A stretch of 36,825 nt of DNA from Rhodobacterales bacterium (GCA_014763715.1 JACXUV010000005.1:85417-122241); one strand, 5' to 3'. Shown: positions 24,601 through 33,726, numbered from the stretch's first letter. The notes: generated from the sequence alone by a model not told the origin. Numbers and translations: made by a program.

Positions 24601-26430
24601 CGCGACCAGCCCTTCGGTGCCGAGCATGGGGTCATGTTCCGCCACGAGGTGGCCCGGGGAGACTTCGACGAGTTTGGGGCGGTATTGTTCCGCATCCGCA
24701 TCATCGACCAGTTTCGACTTCATGAAGCGCAGCGCCGCGCGGCTGTCGAGCGGGCTCGGCAAATCGCCGGAGAGTTTCAGGCGTTCGCGAGATTTTTCGC
24801 TTTTCGGGTCTGCATTCGGCACAGCGGCGATGAGGGCCTTGGTATAGGGGTGGCGCGCATCGGTATAGATATCCGTCCGCCCGGCCAGCTCCACGACGCG
24901 GCCGAGATAGAGCACCATGACGCGGTGGCTGATCTGGCGCACGACGGCGAGGTCGTGACTGATGAAGATCATGGCGAGGCCGAACTCTTTCTGCAGCTCG
25001 ATCAGAAGGTCCACGACCTGCGCCTGCACCGACACGTCGAGGGCGGAGACCGCCTCGTCACAGATCACCAGCTTCGGTTTCAGGATCATCGCGCGGGCAA
25101 TGCCGACGCGCTGGTTCTGGCCGCCGGACAGTTCGTGCGGGTAACGGTTGATGAGCGCCGGATCAAGGCCGACCCGCGGCAGGATCTCGCGCACCTGCGC
25201 CTCACGCTCCGCCTTTGAAAGGCCCGGCTGGTGCACCTGCAGCGGCTCTGCGATGGAGGCGCCGATCGTCATGCGCGGATCGAGGCTGGCCAGAGGGTCC
25301 TGGAAAACGATCTGCAGATCGTCGCGCAGGGCGTTCATCTCGCGCTGTCCGGCCTTTGTGATGTCACGGCCCAGCCAGGCGACCGTTCCATCCGTTGGCG
25401 GAATGAGATTCAGAACGCCGCGCGCAAGCGTGGACTTGCCGCAACCGGACTCGCCCACCACGCCCAGCGTCTCGCCGGGCTTCAGGTCAAAGGACACGCC
25501 ATCGACGGCCTTCAGGGGCTTGCGCTTGCCGAACAGGCCGCCTTTCACCTGGATCGGGAAATGGATCTTCATGTCCTCGACGCGCAGCAAAGGTTCGACA
25601 CTCTCGGCCGGGGGCGGCATCAGGGCCGGACGGCCGGGGCGGTCCGCCTCGTCGATGCGGGGCACCGCGTTCAGCAGCATCTTCGTATAGTCGGCCTTCG
25701 GCGCATAGAAGATGTCGTCGGTTGCCCCCTCTTCCACGATCTCGCCATGGCGCATGACGATGACGCGGTCGCACATGCGGGCGACGACGCCCATATTGTG
25801 CGTGATGAGGGCGATGCCGGTGCCGGTCTCGCGCTTCAGCTCGTCCATCAGTTCCAGCACCTGCGCCTGCACCGTCACGTCTAGCGCCGTGGTCGGCTCA
25901 TCCGCGATCAGGATTTCCGGATTGCACAGCATGGCGATGGCGATCATTACACGCTGGCGCATGCCGCCGGACAGCTCATGCGGGAACTGGTTCATGCGGC
26001 GCGCGGCTTCGGGAATGCGCACATTCTCCAGCCATTCGATACAATGCCTGTCGGCCGCCTCGCCCTTCTCGCCCTTGTGCAGGGCCAGCACTTCCCGCAT
26101 CTGCGCGCCGACCGTCATGTGCGGCGTCAGGCTGGTCAGCGGGTCCTGGAAGATCATGGAGACACGCGCGCCGCGGATCTGGCGCAGCGTCTGGACCGGA
26201 GCGGTCAGCATGTCTGTGCCGTCGAACAGGATCTCGCCGGTGGCCCGGCCATTGCCGGCCAGCAGGCCCATGGTCGCCAGCGCCGACTGGCTCTTCCCGG
26301 AGCCGCTTTCACCGACAATGCCAAGGCATTCGCCGGCAGCGAGGTCGAAGCTGATACCCTTGACGGCGTTCACGTCACCGTCGGGCGTGTCGAATGTGAC
26401 CTTAAGGTCCTTCACGGAAAGAATGCTCAT
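24595..26430 (-). CDS. dual-domain ABC transporter ATP-binding protein (peptide/nickel type)
   Basis: A 611-residue protein with two fused ABC ATPase domains of the oligopeptide type (like YejF/GsiA). Domain one has Walker A GESGSGKS at 40-47, signature LSGGMRQR and a Walker [13 protein letters not shown]; domain two has [16 protein letters not shown] and [11 protein letters not shown], where the usual DEPT is DEAV as in Dpp/OppF-type domains. Each is followed by the C-terminal extension of peptide transporters. It should power import of peptides or similar solutes together with two permeases and a binding protein, none of which is nearby. The frame is open 13 codons upstream; the ATG at 26430 starts homology ([13 protein letters not shown]). 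Confidence 0.92.
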   Translation of the reverse strand: MSILSVKDLKVTFDTPDGDVNAVKGISFDLAAGECLGIVGESGSGKSQSALATMGLLAGNGRATGEILFDGTDMLTAPVQTLRQIRGARVSMIFQDPLTSLTPHMTVGAQMREVLALHKGEKGEAADRHCIEWLENVRIPEAARRMNQFPHELSGGMRQRVMIAIAMLCNPEILIADEPTTALDVTVQAQVLELMDELKRETGTGIALITHNMGVVARMCDRVIVMRHGEIVEEGATDDIFYAPKADYTKMLLNAVPRIDEADRPGRPALMPPPAESVEPLLRVEDMKIHFPIQVKGGLFGKRKPLKAVDGVSFDLKPGETLGVVGESGCGKSTLARGVLNLIPPTDGTVAWLGRDITKAGQREMNALRDDLQIVFQDPLASLDPRMTIGASIAEPLQVHQPGLSKAEREAQVREILPRVGLDPALINRYPHELSGGQNQRVGIARAMILKPKLVICDEAVSALDVSVQAQVVDLLIELQKEFGLAMIFISHDLAVVRQISHRVMVLYLGRVVELAGRTDIYTDARHPYTKALIAAVPNADPKSEKSRERLKLSGDLPSPLDSRAALRFMKSKLVDDADAEQYRPKLVEVSPGHLVAEHDPMLGTEGLVAG

Positions 26431-26479
26431 GGCCCTCATCTGTAGCGGGCGGGGGCAGGCGCGCAACAATCACGCGCAG

Positions 26480-26512
26480 AAAAATGGCCGCGCTCCGTGA
26501 GGAACGCGGCCA
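26480..26512 (-). terminator. rho-independent terminator after ompW
   Basis: On the minus strand TGGCCGCG / CGCGGCCA form an 8-base-pair stem, extended inward by three pairs after one mismatch around a GTGA-type loop, followed by TTTTTCTG. It lies 54 bases after the OmpW stop and 50 bases before the ABC ATPase start, so the two genes are separate units. Confidence 0.85.
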
Positions 26513-26565
26513 GGTTACCAAGTCTTCCGCAAGAAAAGGGATATAAACGGAAGCTCAGGGAGAGC

Positions 26566-27237
26566 TTAGAACTTGTAGCCGAAGCCGAGACCAACAACCG
26601 TCGGGTTGATGTCCACGTCAGCTTTCACGGTTGCACCGAGGGCGCTCGTGAAATCGACGGTGACGTCACTGTTGATCCAGATCTTCTTGACGTCGGCGTT
26701 GAAGGCCCAGCCACCCGGCACGCCATCAAGGTCGTAGTCGAAGCCGACCTGCAGTGCCGGGCCGATGCTGGAGTCGTAATCGATGCTGTCTGCAACCGAG
26801 CCTTCGTCTTCATTGTAGAAGAGCGTGGCGTTGATACCGGCACCGACATACGGCTTGAACTTGCCGCCATTGTCGAAGTGGTATTGCAGGGTCAGCGTCG
26901 GGGGCAGAACCCACACATCGCCAAGATCCACATTCGCACCGCCGACAGCGCCGACATTGGTGGCTTTCACACTATGCTGCGTGGTTGCCAGGATCAGCTC
27001 GGCAGCGATGTTCTTGTTGAAGAAGTAAGTGATGTCGAGTTCAGGCACATATTCGTTGCTGATCTTGACGCTGCCGGCCATGCCAGCACCACCAGCGGAG
27101 AGGTCAGCCGACTCGCTCGGCAGCACGCCAATGACCCGGCCGCGGATCATCCACGGATTGTCATCAGCAGCAGCAACCCCCGCTACGGTTGTCCAGGTTG
27201 CGCTCGCCAGGAGCGCGGCACAGAAGAGGCGTTTCAT
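26566..27237 (-). CDS. ompW: OmpW family outer membrane protein
   Basis: A 223-residue outer-membrane protein of the OmpW family, an eight-stranded barrel with a hydrophobic channel thought to let small hydrophobic molecules cross. The signal peptide covers residues 1-25 (cleavage near VAA-ADD). Family features are visible: the mature start WMIRGRVIGVLP, then YVPELDITYFFNKNIAAEL, the PPTLTLQYHF strand followed by KPYVGAGIN, and the ending VVGLGFGYKF with terminal Phe. The frame is open 34 codons upstream; the ATG at 27237 has a GGAGGG ribosome-binding site and starts the signal peptide. It is divergent from the alcohol dehydrogenase gene and has its own terminator. Confidence 0.92.
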   Translation of the reverse strand: MKRLFCAALLASATWTTVAGVAAADDNPWMIRGRVIGVLPSESADLSAGGAGMAGSVKISNEYVPELDITYFFNKNIAAELILATTQHSVKATNVGAVGGANVDLGDVWVLPPTLTLQYHFDNGGKFKPYVGAGINATLFYNEDEGSVADSIDYDSSIGPALQVGFDYDLDGVPGGWAFNADVKKIWINSDVTVDFTSALGATVKADVDINPTVVGLGFGYKF

Positions 27238-27565
27238 GTCTTTCCCTCCATGAAAAGAATACCAATGAGCGGGAGATAGTCCCCTGTTTTTCAGAAGAAA
27301 ATTTGCCAGTTTGACGCGCGCCGCCGTGCCGCGCGACATGGCCGCGCAATTAGGTATTTCCCCGAATTGCGAGTTATCGGGACATCTCGCAAATTCACAG
27401 AACGCAACCTGAGATAGGTATGGTTAAGCCCTCTCAGAGCGCATCCGGCGGATCTGCAACGGATCCCGCAGGTGCAGGCCTAAACGCCGCATGACCCGGC
27501 GAAGGGCTTGCGTCTCCTCCCCCGCCCCGCAAAAGTGCGCGCGCCGTATATGAGGAAACGCACCC
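27238..27565. other. 328-base divergent intergenic region, ompW / alcohol dehydrogenase
   Basis: No gene is seen here. The region should hold the promoters for ompW (leftward) and the alcohol dehydrogenase operon (rightward). It contains the TTGCGAG-N12-CTCGCAA inverted repeat and an AT-richer part around 27285-27400. I could not fix -35/-10 boxes with confidence. Confidence 0.5.
27367..27392. promoter_or_regulatory. inverted repeat TTGCGAG-N12-CTCGCAA, possible operator
   Basis: Two perfect 7-base arms (27367-27373 and 27386-27392) with a 12-base spacer sit mid-way between the divergent ompW and alcohol dehydrogenase genes. Centre-to-centre spacing of 19 bases suits a dimeric regulator; none is encoded next to it. 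It could also form a hairpin. Confidence 0.4.
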
Positions 27566-28699
27566 ATGCCCGTTATGACCTTTCTGACCACCTGTATTTT
27601 CGACTCAGGCGCGCTGAAACAGCTGCCCAACGTCGCAAGGAATCTGGGCATCACCCGCCCCTTCATCGTGACCGATCCGGGCATCAAGGCAGTCGGCATC
27701 CTGGCGAAGGTCGAAGACGCCCTCGGCATGGCCCCGGCCGGCGTGTTCGCCGACACCGTGCCGAACCCGCTGGAATCCCAGGCCAAGCTGGCCGCCGAAG
27801 CCTACAAGGCCTCAGGCGCCGATGGCCTGATCGCCGTCGGTGGCGGCTCGTCCATGGACCATGCCAAGGCCATCGGCCTGCTCGTCAGCCATGACGAACC
27901 GCTGGAAGCCTATGCCGCCATCACGGGCGGGGCAAAGAAGATCAAGAAGATCCCGCCGCTGATCGCCATCCCGACCACAGCCGGCACTGGCTCCGAAGTC
28001 TCTGTCGGTACGGTGGTGACGCTGGAGAACGGGCGCAAGGAAACCATCGTTTCGCCGAACCTGATCCCGGCCACCGCCATCTGCGACCCGGACCTGACGC
28101 TCGGCCTGCCGGCTGGCCTCACTGCGGCGACCGGCATGGATGCCGTCACTCACTGTATCGAGGCCGTGCTCGCCCCGGCCATCAATCCGCCTGCGGAAGG
28201 CATCGGCTATGACGGCGTCTATCGCGCGATCGGTGATGGCTGGCTGAAGAAAGCCGTGCAGGACGGGTCTGACCCGGATGCGCGCTGGCACATGATGATG
28301 GCAAGCTATGAAGGCGCGCTCGCCTTCGTGAAAGGTCTTGGCGGCGTGCACGCCCTCTCCCACGCGGCAGGCCGCCTGCACGACAAGAAGCTGCACCATG
28401 GCACGCTGAACGCCGTGTTCCTGCCGCACATCCTGCGCTTCCACGAAGGCGCGGCCGATGCAAAATATGCCCGCCTGCGCCAGGCCATGGGCCTGAAGGA
28501 AGGCGCAGACCTCGCCGACGCCATTGCGAAACTGAACGAAGACCTTGGCATTCCAGCCACGCTTAAGCCGCTGGGCCTCAGCATGGAAGACGCTCAAGGC
28601 GTGGTCGACTTCGCCCTGAAAGACCTTGCACATTTCGGAAATCCGCAGCCTATGAGTGCGGACGATTATGCGAAGGTCTACGAGATCGCGCTTGGCTAA
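27566..28699 (+). CDS. iron-containing alcohol dehydrogenase
   Basis: A 377-residue group III (iron-dependent) alcohol dehydrogenase, oxidising or reducing an alcohol/aldehyde pair with NAD(P). The nucleotide-binding GGGS lies at 92-95, PTTAGTGSE at 136-144, and the metal ligands are Asp192 and His196 in GMDAVTHCIEA, His266 in HALSHAAG and the His of LHHG at about 278. Length and order are standard. The substrate is unknown; the family ranges from ethanol to butanol, lactaldehyde and 1,3-propanediol. A GAGGAAA ribosome-binding site lies about 9 bases before the ATG. The Tag-like glycosylase gene follows after 12 bases and is probably in the same operon. Confidence 0.92.
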   Translation: MPVMTFLTTCIFDSGALKQLPNVARNLGITRPFIVTDPGIKAVGILAKVEDALGMAPAGVFADTVPNPLESQAKLAAEAYKASGADGLIAVGGGSSMDHAKAIGLLVSHDEPLEAYAAITGGAKKIKKIPPLIAIPTTAGTGSEVSVGTVVTLENGRKETIVSPNLIPATAICDPDLTLGLPAGLTAATGMDAVTHCIEAVLAPAINPPAEGIGYDGVYRAIGDGWLKKAVQDGSDPDARWHMMMASYEGALAFVKGLGGVHALSHAAGRLHDKKLHHGTLNAVFLPHILRFHEGAADAKYARLRQAMGLKEGADLADAIAKLNEDLGIPATLKPLGLSMEDAQGVVDFALKDLAHFGNPQPMSADDYAKVYEIALG

Positions 28700-28711
28700 G
28701 GGAGATTTCTC

Positions 28712-29386
28712 ATGGCGCGGAAGTTCGCCCCGATCCTGAAGATGGCCGCTGGCCATCATGGCGGACGGGACGCCGCGCTGGAGAAGTCCATCAATACACA
28801 TGCGTCGGCGGACCTCTCCGGAGTGTCCGCCGATCGTTTATTGTCCGTCATGACGCGCTGCGTGTTCAATGCGGGCTTCAACTGGAAAGTCATCGACGCA
28901 AAATGGGACGGTTTCGAAGCCGCCTTTGAAGGCTTCGATCCCGGCAAACTCGCCTTCTTCGGCGACGAGATGCTGGACCGTCTGGTCTCTGACGAACGCA
29001 TCGTGCGCAACGGGCAGAAGATCAAGGCCACGCTGGAGAATGCGAAATTCGTCGCCGAGGTGGAAGCGAAAGAAGGCGGCTTCGGCAAGTTCCTGGCAGA
29101 CTGGCCTGCTGACGACCAGCTCGGCCTGATGAACACGCTGAACAAGCGCGGCTCACGCCTTGGCGGGGCCACCGGGACCTATTTCCTGCGCTTCTGCGGA
29201 TGGGACGCATGGATCGCATCCTCCCATGTCTGCGCGGCGCTGGTGCGCGAAGGCGTGCTGGACAAGCCGCAGGCAACCTCAAAACGCGATCTCACCGCCC
29301 TTCAGGACGCGATCAACGACTATCACGCCGACAGCGGCCTGCCCCGTGCCCAGATCAGCCGACTTCTCGCGATGAGCGTCGGCTGA
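28712..29386 (+). CDS. DNA-3-methyladenine glycosylase I (Tag-like) family protein
   Basis: A 224-residue protein of the Tag-like helix-hairpin-helix glycosylase group, which removes 3-methyladenine from DNA. The diagnostic segment is VFNAGFNWKVIDAKWDGFEAAFEGFDP (about 51-77), matching the QQAGLSW...F...F.FDP region of Tag. The glutamate that precedes this motif in E. coli Tag appears to be a cysteine here, and the zinc-binding residues of Tag are not obvious, so this is a divergent subfamily and its activity is uncertain. An AGGGAG ribosome-binding site precedes the ATG. It follows the alcohol dehydrogenase gene by 12 bases. Its last 64 bases overlap the truncated carotenoid oxygenase frame on the other strand. 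Confidence 0.8.
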   Translation: MARKFAPILKMAAGHHGGRDAALEKSINTHASADLSGVSADRLLSVMTRCVFNAGFNWKVIDAKWDGFEAAFEGFDPGKLAFFGDEMLDRLVSDERIVRNGQKIKATLENAKFVAEVEAKEGGFGKFLADWPADDQLGLMNTLNKRGSRLGGATGTYFLRFCGWDAWIASSHVCAALVREGVLDKPQATSKRDLTALQDAINDYHADSGLPRAQISRLLAMSVG

Positions 29387-30714
29387 TTATGCCCTGTATC
29401 CACATGGCTGACATAGCCGATCAGCCAGCCTTCATCCTCACCCGCCCCTTCATGGGCAGGGACGAAAACGAATTCCGCCGGCACCCGGCCGGGGCCGAAA
29501 TCGTGCACTTCGCGTGTGCGGTTGCCGAGGTCCTGCTTGAACAGGCGCGTTGCCCCGACAAAGCCGTCGTCAGACCCTTCAGGCAGGGCAACGGCATAAG
29601 CATAGCGGTAGGGCTTGCCCGTCAGCCGTTCGTCATAACGCGGAAATTCCTGCGGGGCCGCGTCGATCACATCGCGAGTCACCTTGCGGGCGGCAGGATC
29701 AATCGTGAGGGATTCGAACTTCGCGGTTGGAGAGTCAGGGCCGTGGCCATCGGTATCGAACATGGTTTCATAGACGCAGGCATCCATGACCACTTTGCCG
29801 TCTTCAGTCTCATAGGCATTAGCCGGATGGAAAATGTAGCACGGGTCGACATCGCACCAGATGATGTCCTCTCCCCTGCCCTCGCGCGGCAACAGGCCGA
29901 TGCGCGCCTTGTGTTTCGGGTTCCAGCGGAAGGGGAAGCTCGACCCGCCAATCAGGGCCGCCATGGAGAACGTCACCGGCAGGTCCATCACGATCACATA
30001 GTTCGGCGTGATCTGGCAGTCATGGATCATCGGGCCGTTCTTCACCGCGATTGGCTCGTTGCGGCGGACATGGCCCGTCTTGTCCAGCACGGTGTGCCAG
30101 ATCGTGTCCGGATGCTGGGCCTCGTAACAGATGGCGTGCATCTCCCCCGTTTCCGGGTCCAGGTGCGGGTGGGCGGAATAGGATTCGCCCAGCGTGCCGT
30201 CAAAGTCCGAATGCGCGACGGTGGAAAGATCGTCCGCCATTTCGACCGGATAGCCGCCCGCCTCCACAATCGCCCACAGCTTTCCGGCATGGCCGACAAT
30301 GTTCGTATTGGCGACATCCGTGCGCGGATGGCGCGGGCCGGGGGCACGCGGCTCTCCCAGCGCATCGCTGACCGCATTGGAGCGGACCCAGCGGTTGCGG
30401 TACCACAGGGCCTTGCCGTCCTGCAGGCGGATGCCATGGATCATGGCGTCGCCGATGAACCAGTGATGCGTCGCGGCATGCACATTGGCCAACGGGTTCG
30501 GCCCGTTGCGCACGTACAGCCCGTTCAGTGCCGTGGGGATCTCGCCGGTCACTTTCAGCGCCGTATCGGTCACCTCCTCGGTCACCGGCGTGTGCAGCCC
30601 TTCCAGGAAGGGATTGGGACCCTTTGCCTTCTTGCGCTCCCGGTTGAAACCGGAGAGGGCAACGACGCCCTTGGTCACGGCTCCACGAATGGCAGATTCA
30701 ACAGGACTTGGCAT
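29323..30714 (-). CDS. carotenoid oxygenase family protein, C-terminally truncated (possible pseudogene)
   Basis: A 463-residue frame of the carotenoid cleavage oxygenase family, seven-bladed propeller enzymes that split carotenoid or stilbene double bonds using Fe(II) held by four histidines. Three ligands are visible: in YSAHPHLDPETGE, in PMIHDCQIT and in YIFHPANAYE. Homology runs to GWLIGYVSHVDTG and then stops; the remaining 24 or so codons are the reverse complement of the glycosylase gene's 3' end. The usual last 40-50 residues with the fourth ligand (FHGxW-type motif) are absent. The gene has probably lost its end by deletion and may be inactive. The frame is open 21 codons upstream; ATG at 30714 has GGAG upstream. 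It is divergent from a TetR gene. Confidence 0.82.
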   Translation of the reverse strand: MPSPVESAIRGAVTKGVVALSGFNRERKKAKGPNPFLEGLHTPVTEEVTDTALKVTGEIPTALNGLYVRNGPNPLANVHAATHHWFIGDAMIHGIRLQDGKALWYRNRWVRSNAVSDALGEPRAPGPRHPRTDVANTNIVGHAGKLWAIVEAGGYPVEMADDLSTVAHSDFDGTLGESYSAHPHLDPETGEMHAICYEAQHPDTIWHTVLDKTGHVRRNEPIAVKNGPMIHDCQITPNYVIVMDLPVTFSMAALIGGSSFPFRWNPKHKARIGLLPREGRGEDIIWCDVDPCYIFHPANAYETEDGKVVMDACVYETMFDTDGHGPDSPTAKFESLTIDPAARKVTRDVIDAAPQEFPRYDERLTGKPYRYAYAVALPEGSDDGFVGATRLFKQDLGNRTREVHDFGPGRVPAEFVFVPAHEGAGEDEGWLIGYVSHVDTGHNQPTLIARSRLIWARGRPLSA

Positions 30715-30752
30715 GGGTAGGGACTCCGTGTCGCGTTGCGGGAAACAGAAAT

Positions 30753-30800
30753 CATGTTTACACTGATAACATGCCATCAGATGATAACACTGTCAACATG
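30753..30800. promoter_or_regulatory. imperfect 48-bp palindrome at the divergent oxygenase/TetR promoters
   Basis: The 20-base arms 30753-30772 (CATGTTTACACTGATAACAT) and 30781-30800 are reverse complements at 15 of 20 positions around an 8-base spacer. Plus-strand TTTACA (30757-30762), 17 bases, GATGAT would drive the TetR gene; minus-strand TTGACA (30796-30791) could drive the oxygenase with a TGTTAT -10 at 19 bases. A bound TetR protein would block both. Confidence 0.65.
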
Positions 30801-31373
30801 AAGCCGCGCGATGGGCGCTACCATCATGGCGACCTGCGGTCTGCCCTGATCGAAGAGGGGCTTGCCCAGCTGGACGTGAAGGCGCCGGACGCCGTCAGCC
30901 TGCGGGAAATCGCCCGGAATGTCGGTGTGTCGGCAACGGCCGTCTACCGGCACTTCCCCGACAAGGCTGCGTTGCTGGATGCGCTTTGCGGTGTTGGCGG
31001 CGAGCGATTGGCGGAGGCCTTCCAGGAGGCCATGTCGGAAGCGACCGACCAGCGCGCAGCCTTCCGGGCGATGGGCCGGGCCTATGTCAAGTTCGCCCTG
31101 CGCAACCCGTCGATTTTCCGCCTGATGATGACGCAGGCCAGGAAATCGGATGGGGAACGCAACGCCTTGGCAGATGCGACGGCCAAGCCTTTCGGCATGC
31201 TGTCGGAAACGCTGAACGCCTTGATGCCGGCGGATGCCTCGAAGACGGACCGCAAGATTCGCCGCCTCCAGGCATGGTCGATGGTGCACGGCCTGGCCAT
31301 GCTGATGCTGGACGGACAGGTGCCTGCCGACGAAGCCCTGGTCGACCAGGTGATCACGGCCAATTATGTCTAG
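30798..31373 (+). CDS. TetR family transcriptional regulator (WHG-domain type)
   Basis: A 191-residue TetR-type repressor. It opens with the YHHGDLRSALIEEG helix typical of this subgroup, the helix-turn-helix is SLREIARNVGVSATAVYRHFPDK (about 36-58), and the C-terminal half fits the WHG-type ligand domain. ATGs at 30708, 30771 and 30798 are in frame; 30798 is preferred because the subgroup usually begins a few residues before YHHG and because the other two lie upstream of or inside the operator palindrome. With this start the leader is only a few bases and has no Shine-Dalgarno. It probably represses itself and the divergent carotenoid oxygenase gene. Confidence 0.87.
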   Translation: MKPRDGRYHHGDLRSALIEEGLAQLDVKAPDAVSLREIARNVGVSATAVYRHFPDKAALLDALCGVGGERLAEAFQEAMSEATDQRAAFRAMGRAYVKFALRNPSIFRLMMTQARKSDGERNALADATAKPFGMLSETLNALMPADASKTDRKIRRLQAWSMVHGLAMLMLDGQVPADEALVDQVITANYV

Positions 31374-31430
31374 GTCATCCGGGGTGCCTGGCCTCTAGGC
31401 TGATCGGCGAATCCGGCGCATAGTTCGCCC

Positions 31431-31853
31431 ATGTTTCAGAACCTTGCGGCCCTTGCCTCCAATTTCGGTCTTATCTTCTGCGCTTTGGCGATCGGCTCGT
31501 CCTGGGTGGCGGCGATTGCTGCGCCGAATTGCAGCTTCGAGGAACTCGACGGCAGCCGGGCCGACCGGCATGTGCGGGAATTGCTGCACGCCACGTCCAC
31601 GCCCATCGCCGGCATGATGCTGGCGGCCGGGGCCTGTTTCCTGCTGGCAACGGACTGGGCTGCCGGGGTCACGGCCTTCCTGGCGGCGTTTGGCTTCTAC
31701 TCGAACCGCTGGATGCTGGCGCCAAAGACAGGCAAGGCACCGAAAGGCTCACGCACCAGCCGCAAGGGCCAGCGCGCCGTTTCCGTCAGCCTGTCGCTGA
31801 TTTTCATGTTGGTCGCGATCATTGCCGCCATTCTCGGAATGGTCGGCATCTGA
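31431..31853 (+). CDS. small membrane protein, unknown function
   Basis: A 140-residue protein with hydrophobic segments at about residues 8-31, 57-74, 76-91 and 116-138, with a basic loop (KTGKAPKGSRTSRKGQR, about 98-114) before the last helix that should be cytoplasmic. I do not recognise the family. The ATG has no Shine-Dalgarno; CATAGT lies 6 bases before it, so a leaderless transcript is possible. It converges with the next gene; the stops are 7 bases apart. Confidence 0.65.
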   Translation: MFQNLAALASNFGLIFCALAIGSSWVAAIAAPNCSFEELDGSRADRHVRELLHATSTPIAGMMLAAGACFLLATDWAAGVTAFLAAFGFYSNRWMLAPKTGKAPKGSRTSRKGQRAVSVSLSLIFMLVAIIAAILGMVGI

Positions 31854-31860
31854 GCCGGGC

Positions 31861-32244
31861 TTATTCGTAAACCAGCCAGAGACAGCCAAGCTCGTGCAGG
31901 CGGCGGAAATTGTCCGTCGAGCGGCGGGCGGCATTGCGCCCCGCCTCCCCTGCCGACTTGCGATTAGCCGCCAGCATCAGGACGCAGGCGGCCAGCCCAA
32001 CGAAAAACATCCACCAGGCGACGGTGATTGTCCCCACCCCGCCGATGAAACAAAGGCCATAAGCCACCGCATCCAGTGTGCGGAAGCGAAGGCCATTATG
32101 TGCCCCGAACTCGTTCAGGAGATCCGGATGCTTGTGCAGGGATTCAGCGTCAATGGCATAGCGCTGGCCGGGAGTGTAATCGAACAGCACCGCCCGCGTC
32201 ATACGCCCGCCCTGGTGCGGATTCGGCTCGCATTTCAGGAACAT
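31861..32244 (-). CDS. small membrane protein, unknown function
   Basis: A 127-residue protein of unknown family. A soluble N-terminal part of about 55 residues (with FDYTPGQRYAIDAESLHKHPDLL) is followed by two membrane helices (about 59-77 and 79-95) and a short basic tail. A good AGGAGAGG ribosome-binding site fixes the start. It is divergent from the PhaZ gene across about 195 bases. Confidence 0.65.
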   Translation of the reverse strand: MFLKCEPNPHQGGRMTRAVLFDYTPGQRYAIDAESLHKHPDLLNEFGAHNGLRFRTLDAVAYGLCFIGGVGTITVAWWMFFVGLAACVLMLAANRKSAGEAGRNAARRSTDNFRRLHELGCLWLVYE

Positions 32245-32344
32245 GGCACCTCTCCTGGCCGGTTATTTGCTTAAAACTAGCAGCCGCGTCTTAATCAGCG
32301 GCAGGCAGAGGATTGAAACTTTCACGTAAATTCAAACGTCTGCG

Positions 32345-32359
32345 TTAACTTTGCGGTAA
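32345..32359. promoter_or_regulatory. near-consensus CtrA-type site upstream of phaZ
   Basis: TTAA-N7-GTAA matches seven of eight fixed positions of the Caulobacter CtrA box (TTAA-N7-TTAA), about 80 bases before the PhaZ start. A single near match can arise by chance. A second inverted repeat, TGCAG-N7-CTGCA, lies at 32397-32413. Confidence 0.25.
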
Positions 32360-32439
32360 GGCCCCTGGCTGGCGAATCCATTTGCCACATGGGCTTTGCA
32401 GACATATGCTGCAGCGCAACATGAAAGGTTGGTAAGGCG

Positions 32440-33726
32440 ATGCTGTACTCCCTTGTCGAACTGAACCGTGCCGCGATGGCGCCGATGCGCCTGGCTGTGC
32501 GCGCCAGTCGTATGGCGCTGCATTCGCCGCTAAATCCCATCGCACAGACCGATTACGGCAAGGCACTGGCGGCATTTGCGGACGTTTTCGAAAGCACGAC
32601 GCGGTATTACGGAAAGCCCGAATGGGGCATTGAATCGGTCAAGATCAACAGCGCGCCCGTCGGCGTCGCGGAGACGATCGCCTGGCAATCGCCCTGGTGC
32701 AACCTCGTCCATTTCCGCAAGGACCCGGATGCTCTGGCCGCAGCGCGCAAGCCGGGCGCAGCGCCCCTGCCCCGCCTGCTGATCGTGGCCCCGCTGTCCG
32801 GCCACTATGCCACCCTGCTGCGCGGCACGGTCGAAGGCTTCCTGCCAACACATGACGTCTACATCACCGACTGGTCGGATGCGCGCATGGCGCCCGTCTG
32901 GCTCGGCCGCTTCGACCTCGACGACTATATTGACCATGTCCGCAACATGATCAGCCATATCGGCCCCGGTGCCCACGTGCTGGCGGTCTGCCAGCCGGGC
33001 CCGCCGACCCTGGCGGCGATCTCGCTGATGGCGGAAGATGACGATCCGAACCGTCCGGCCACGATGACCTTCATGGGCTCGCCCATCGACGCACGCCGCA
33101 GCCCGACCGTGCCGAACGAACTGGCCGAGCAGCAATCCTTCGACTGGTTCCAGGAAAACATGATCCACACCGTGCCGGGCCCCTATCCGGGCGCATTCCG
33201 GCGCGTGTATCCGGGCTTCGTGCAGCTCGCCTCGTTCATGAACATGAACTGGGGCCGCCATGTCGATGCCCAGTGGCGCTTCTTCAACCACCTGGTCGAA
33301 GGCGACGGCGACAATGCCGGCAAGCACCGCGAATTCTATGATGAATACCTCTCCGTCCTCGACCTGACGGAAGAGTTCTACCTTCAGACCATCCTGCGCG
33401 TGTTCCAGGAACACCACTTGGCGCGCGGCATCATGAAGTATCGCTATTCGCGCCCGGTCCGGCCGGAGGCGATCCGCGACGTGGCCCTGATGACGGTTGA
33501 AGGTGAGAAGGATGACATTTCAGGCATCGGCCAGACACAGGCCGCGCACGACCTCTGCACCAACCTGCCGAAGGAAATGCAGCTGGACTACATCCAGCCG
33601 GGCGTCGGCCATTATGGCGTGTTCAACGGCAACCGTTTCCGGACGGAAATCGCCCCGCGTGTGACCGAGTTCACCCGCCGCTTCACCCAGCGCGACCTCG
33701 ACGAAGCCGCCAGCACTCGAAACTAA
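32440..33726 (+). CDS. phaZ: intracellular polyhydroxyalkanoate (PHB) depolymerase
   Basis: A 428-residue intracellular PHA depolymerase, which degrades stored polyhydroxybutyrate granules. It has the alpha/beta-hydrolase fold with a cysteine nucleophile: Cys184 in VCQPGPPT, close to the position known for the Cupriavidus enzyme (Cys183). The C-terminal active-site regions are visible as MTVEGEKDDISG (Asp) and QPGVGHYGVFNG (His). The N-terminal YSLVELNRAAMAPMR is family-typical. A GGTAAGG-like ribosome-binding site precedes the ATG. No pha synthase, phasin or regulator gene is nearby, but its presence shows that the organism stores PHA. Confidence 0.93.
   Translation: MLYSLVELNRAAMAPMRLAVRASRMALHSPLNPIAQTDYGKALAAFADVFESTTRYYGKPEWGIESVKINSAPVGVAETIAWQSPWCNLVHFRKDPDALAAARKPGAAPLPRLLIVAPLSGHYATLLRGTVEGFLPTHDVYITDWSDARMAPVWLGRFDLDDYIDHVRNMISHIGPGAHVLAVCQPGPPTLAAISLMAEDDDPNRPATMTFMGSPIDARRSPTVPNELAEQQSFDWFQENMIHTVPGPYPGAFRRVYPGFVQLASFMNMNWGRHVDAQWRFFNHLVEGDGDNAGKHREFYDEYLSVLDLTEEFYLQTILRVFQEHHLARGIMKYRYSRPVRPEAIRDVALMTVEGEKDDISGIGQTQAAHDLCTNLPKEMQLDYIQPGVGHYGVFNGNRFRTEIAPRVTEFTRRFTQRDLDEAASTRN

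Noticed and set aside
29200-30720. 506-codon open frame on the plus strand over the carotenoid oxygenase
   Set aside because: Antisense shadow; the opposite strand gives an obvious family match with catalytic histidines.
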